Position numbers and translations under genes: made by a program. Under the pieces are notes generated by a model that saw nothing but the letters and a program-made list of their open reading frames with translations, made no database searches and was not told the origin of the DNA. From Zonotrichia leucophrys gambelii (lineage: Eukaryota > Chordata > Aves > Passeriformes > Passerellidae), in the NCBI RefSeq assembly GCF_028769735.1, contig NC_088170.1, positions 45,676,585 to 45,740,584 on the forward strand: DNA of 64,000 bases, written 5' to 3'. Below are positions 62,701 to 64,000 of this stretch, in pieces (within the stretch, counting starts at the first letter, position 1; each line of letters opens with the position of its first letter).

Positions 62701-63733
62701 GAGCTTGGTCAGCTCCATAAAATACTCCATATACAGTTTGTTCTCTGTGGGTCTAAAGTAAAATAGAAAACAAGCAAAAAAACCCAAAACAACGTGGCAA
62801 CACATTTTTTTCTCCAGTTATTAAATGCTTTTGAAATGTTGGATCTCAGAGGAAATTCTGGTTTGAAAAGCAACCCTCTATTCATTAACAAAAACGATTA
62901 CAGTGTAAACACTGAGCAATTAATTAATAAATGTATGAGATGGTAAATCACTCAGCATAGTATGTTTTCTGCACTAAATCTTGGGGTCACATCCCTGGCT
63001 ATATTAGAACCAATTTTTCCTTAAAAAGCAAAGTGAAAACCTTGCTGCAAACAAAGCAAAATAACATTTCATTTTATTTGATCAACGCACATCACAAAAC
63101 TTTCTGTAAATGCCTGTATTTCAATCTTTTAATTTCCGTGAGTTGTTATAGCAGGTTCATCAAAACATCATTTGCTAATCTTCTAAATCTATCCTGTATG
63201 CTCAGCTTCATGTGACAAAAACAAAGCTCAAATGCTCAGCCCAGAGAACAACAAAATGCCTCTCAAGTAATAAATTTAGATTAGTACAAGTTATCACAGA
63301 TTCTGCAGGCATCTTTAGAGTTGTTTCATCATGAAAAAATGTACGCATTTTAGGAACTATTATTGATTGGTACTCTTCTATTTTCAGGAATTCAAATTGA
63401 AGGAGAGTTTCAGGAAGCTATTATATTGCAAACAAAAGGAACATACTGAAATCATTACCAACCTGAAAGTTTCAAAATAAGTGTTATTTTTTGGGCTTTT
63501 TTTTTGCTTTGCTTTGGGTTTTTTTGGTCACAATCTATAAATAAACTTGATGAAAAAATTGACTATATTCACTAAAAATTAATAGAATGCAAGAAAGGTT
63601 TTCATTGTCCTCCTCATTCTCTCTTTTATACACAAATTCTAACACTGTGAATTACAATATAAAGACAATATAGTCACAAGTCTAGTAGTCCAACCAGTGA
63701 CAATTGTGAGCTCTTTCATTGCAAGAAACTTAC
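59785..63733 (-). other. DOCK4: DOCK4 intron with perfect hairpin
   Basis: A 3.9-kb intron containing the 22-bp perfect inverted repeat at 59956-60005 and a T/G-rich simple tract at about 63485-63528. No transposon was identified with confidence. Confidence 0.8.
59956..60005. repeat. Perfect inverted repeat, 22-bp arms, 6-bp loop
   Basis: The arm 59956-59977 (containing TTCTAAGCAAATAAACTCC) is the exact reverse complement of 59984-60005, allowing for a 5-6 base centre around TAAAT. It lies about 170 nt upstream, in DOCK4 sense, of the 59686-59784 exon and can fold in the pre-mRNA. Confidence 0.93.
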
Positions 63734-63868
63734 AGTCACATCTTGAAACTGGAGGCGCATAGCAGAGCCTGATGGTTGTGGTCGGCTGGTGATCTCTAGT
63801 ATGGTCCTTAATAGAATATCTAGCAGACTGTTTACAATCACATCAATTTCTTCCAGGACTGATTTTTC
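63734..63868 (-). CDS. DOCK4: DOCK4 exon, local residues 1-45
   Basis: This 135-nt exon (phase 0 to 0) has acceptor ...TTTAAG and donor GTAAGT. It encodes EKSVLEEIDVIVNSLLDILL and continues through TILEITSRPQPSGSAMRLQF to QDVT. It belongs to the helical region between DHR-1 and DHR-2, which is thought to act as a scaffold and has no catalytic motif. It is the first DOCK4 exon in the window; the preceding intron runs off the right edge. Confidence 0.93.
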
Positions 63869-64000
63869 CTTAAATAAGAAATAAAACATTTAAGATTTTA
63901 AAACAGAAATATGACCAGAATTACAATTCCTCTGATGGAGTCGTAGAAACCAATTACACTTTCACTATGAATGCTACATTCAAGAAACAAGGACTATTGC
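63869..64000 (-). other. DOCK4: DOCK4 intron, 3' end only
   Basis: The last 132 bp of the intron before the first exon in the window, cut by the window edge. Confidence 0.85.

Larger units (their letters stand above)
1..64000 (-). other. DOCK4: DOCK4 gene, 3' part (28 coding exons plus 3' UTR)
   Basis: DOCK4 is a DOCK-B subfamily exchange factor that activates Rac (and reportedly Rap1), working with ELMO proteins in cell migration, neurite growth and adhesion. The start codon, SH3 and DHR-1 regions lie upstream, beyond position 64000. The 28 exons join without a frame break into 1,092 residues. Recognition rests on segments I know from mammalian DOCK4: RPEMFPKDWTVMRLVANN, EAAYTLLLYDELLEWSDRPL, FPHAIAMQHANQPDETIFQ, LNGVIDAAVNGG, and the end PRPRPLPRKVSQL. 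The paralogue DOCK3 shares the catalytic domain but differs in the tail, so the tail settles the assignment. All introns are GT-AG except one GC-AG. No frameshift or in-frame stop was seen, so the gene looks functional. I infer an avian host from the intronic CR1 copies. Confidence 0.95.

Overview
The window is vertebrate nuclear DNA, most likely from a bird. It is AT-rich and intron-dominated, and it carries two recognisable fragments of CR1, the LINE family that dominates avian genomes, one of them a typical CR1 3' tail. No bacterial-style gene packing, operon or tRNA/rRNA gene was seen. Nothing here fixes the species.

The whole window is the 3' part of one gene on the minus strand: DOCK4 (dedicator of cytokinesis 4), a Rac/Rap guanine-nucleotide exchange factor. 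Transcription runs from high to low coordinates. I traced 28 coding exons, from 63868 down to the stop codon at 2853-2855, followed by a long 3' UTR towards position 1. Splice phases match at every junction. The exons sum to 3,279 nt, which is 1,092 codons plus stop, or about the C-terminal 55% of a protein that is roughly 1,970 residues in mammals. Residue numbers below are local: 1 is the first residue encoded in the window.

Layout by region: 63.9-33.2 kb (10 exons) encodes the helical region between the membrane-binding DHR-1 domain (outside the window) and the catalytic domain. 31.5-15.1 kb (10 exons) encodes the catalytic DHR-2/DOCKER domain, including the segment that should hold the nucleotide-sensor loop. 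14.8-2.85 kb (8 exons) encodes the Ser/Pro-rich tail with SH3 ligands and a C-terminal Ser-Gln-Leu that fits a class I PDZ ligand. The tail exons are clustered, whereas the upstream introns reach 5-7 kb.

The points most worth checking are two candidate in-frame alternative exons in the tail (168 nt at 11987-12154 and 36 nt at 3312-3347), a GC-AG intron, two intronic hairpins of 22 bp (perfect) and 20 bp (one mismatch), and a 3' UTR with three Pumilio-type motifs. No novel multi-gene system is present: this is one well-known gene, and the possibly undescribed part is its alternative C-terminal splicing.
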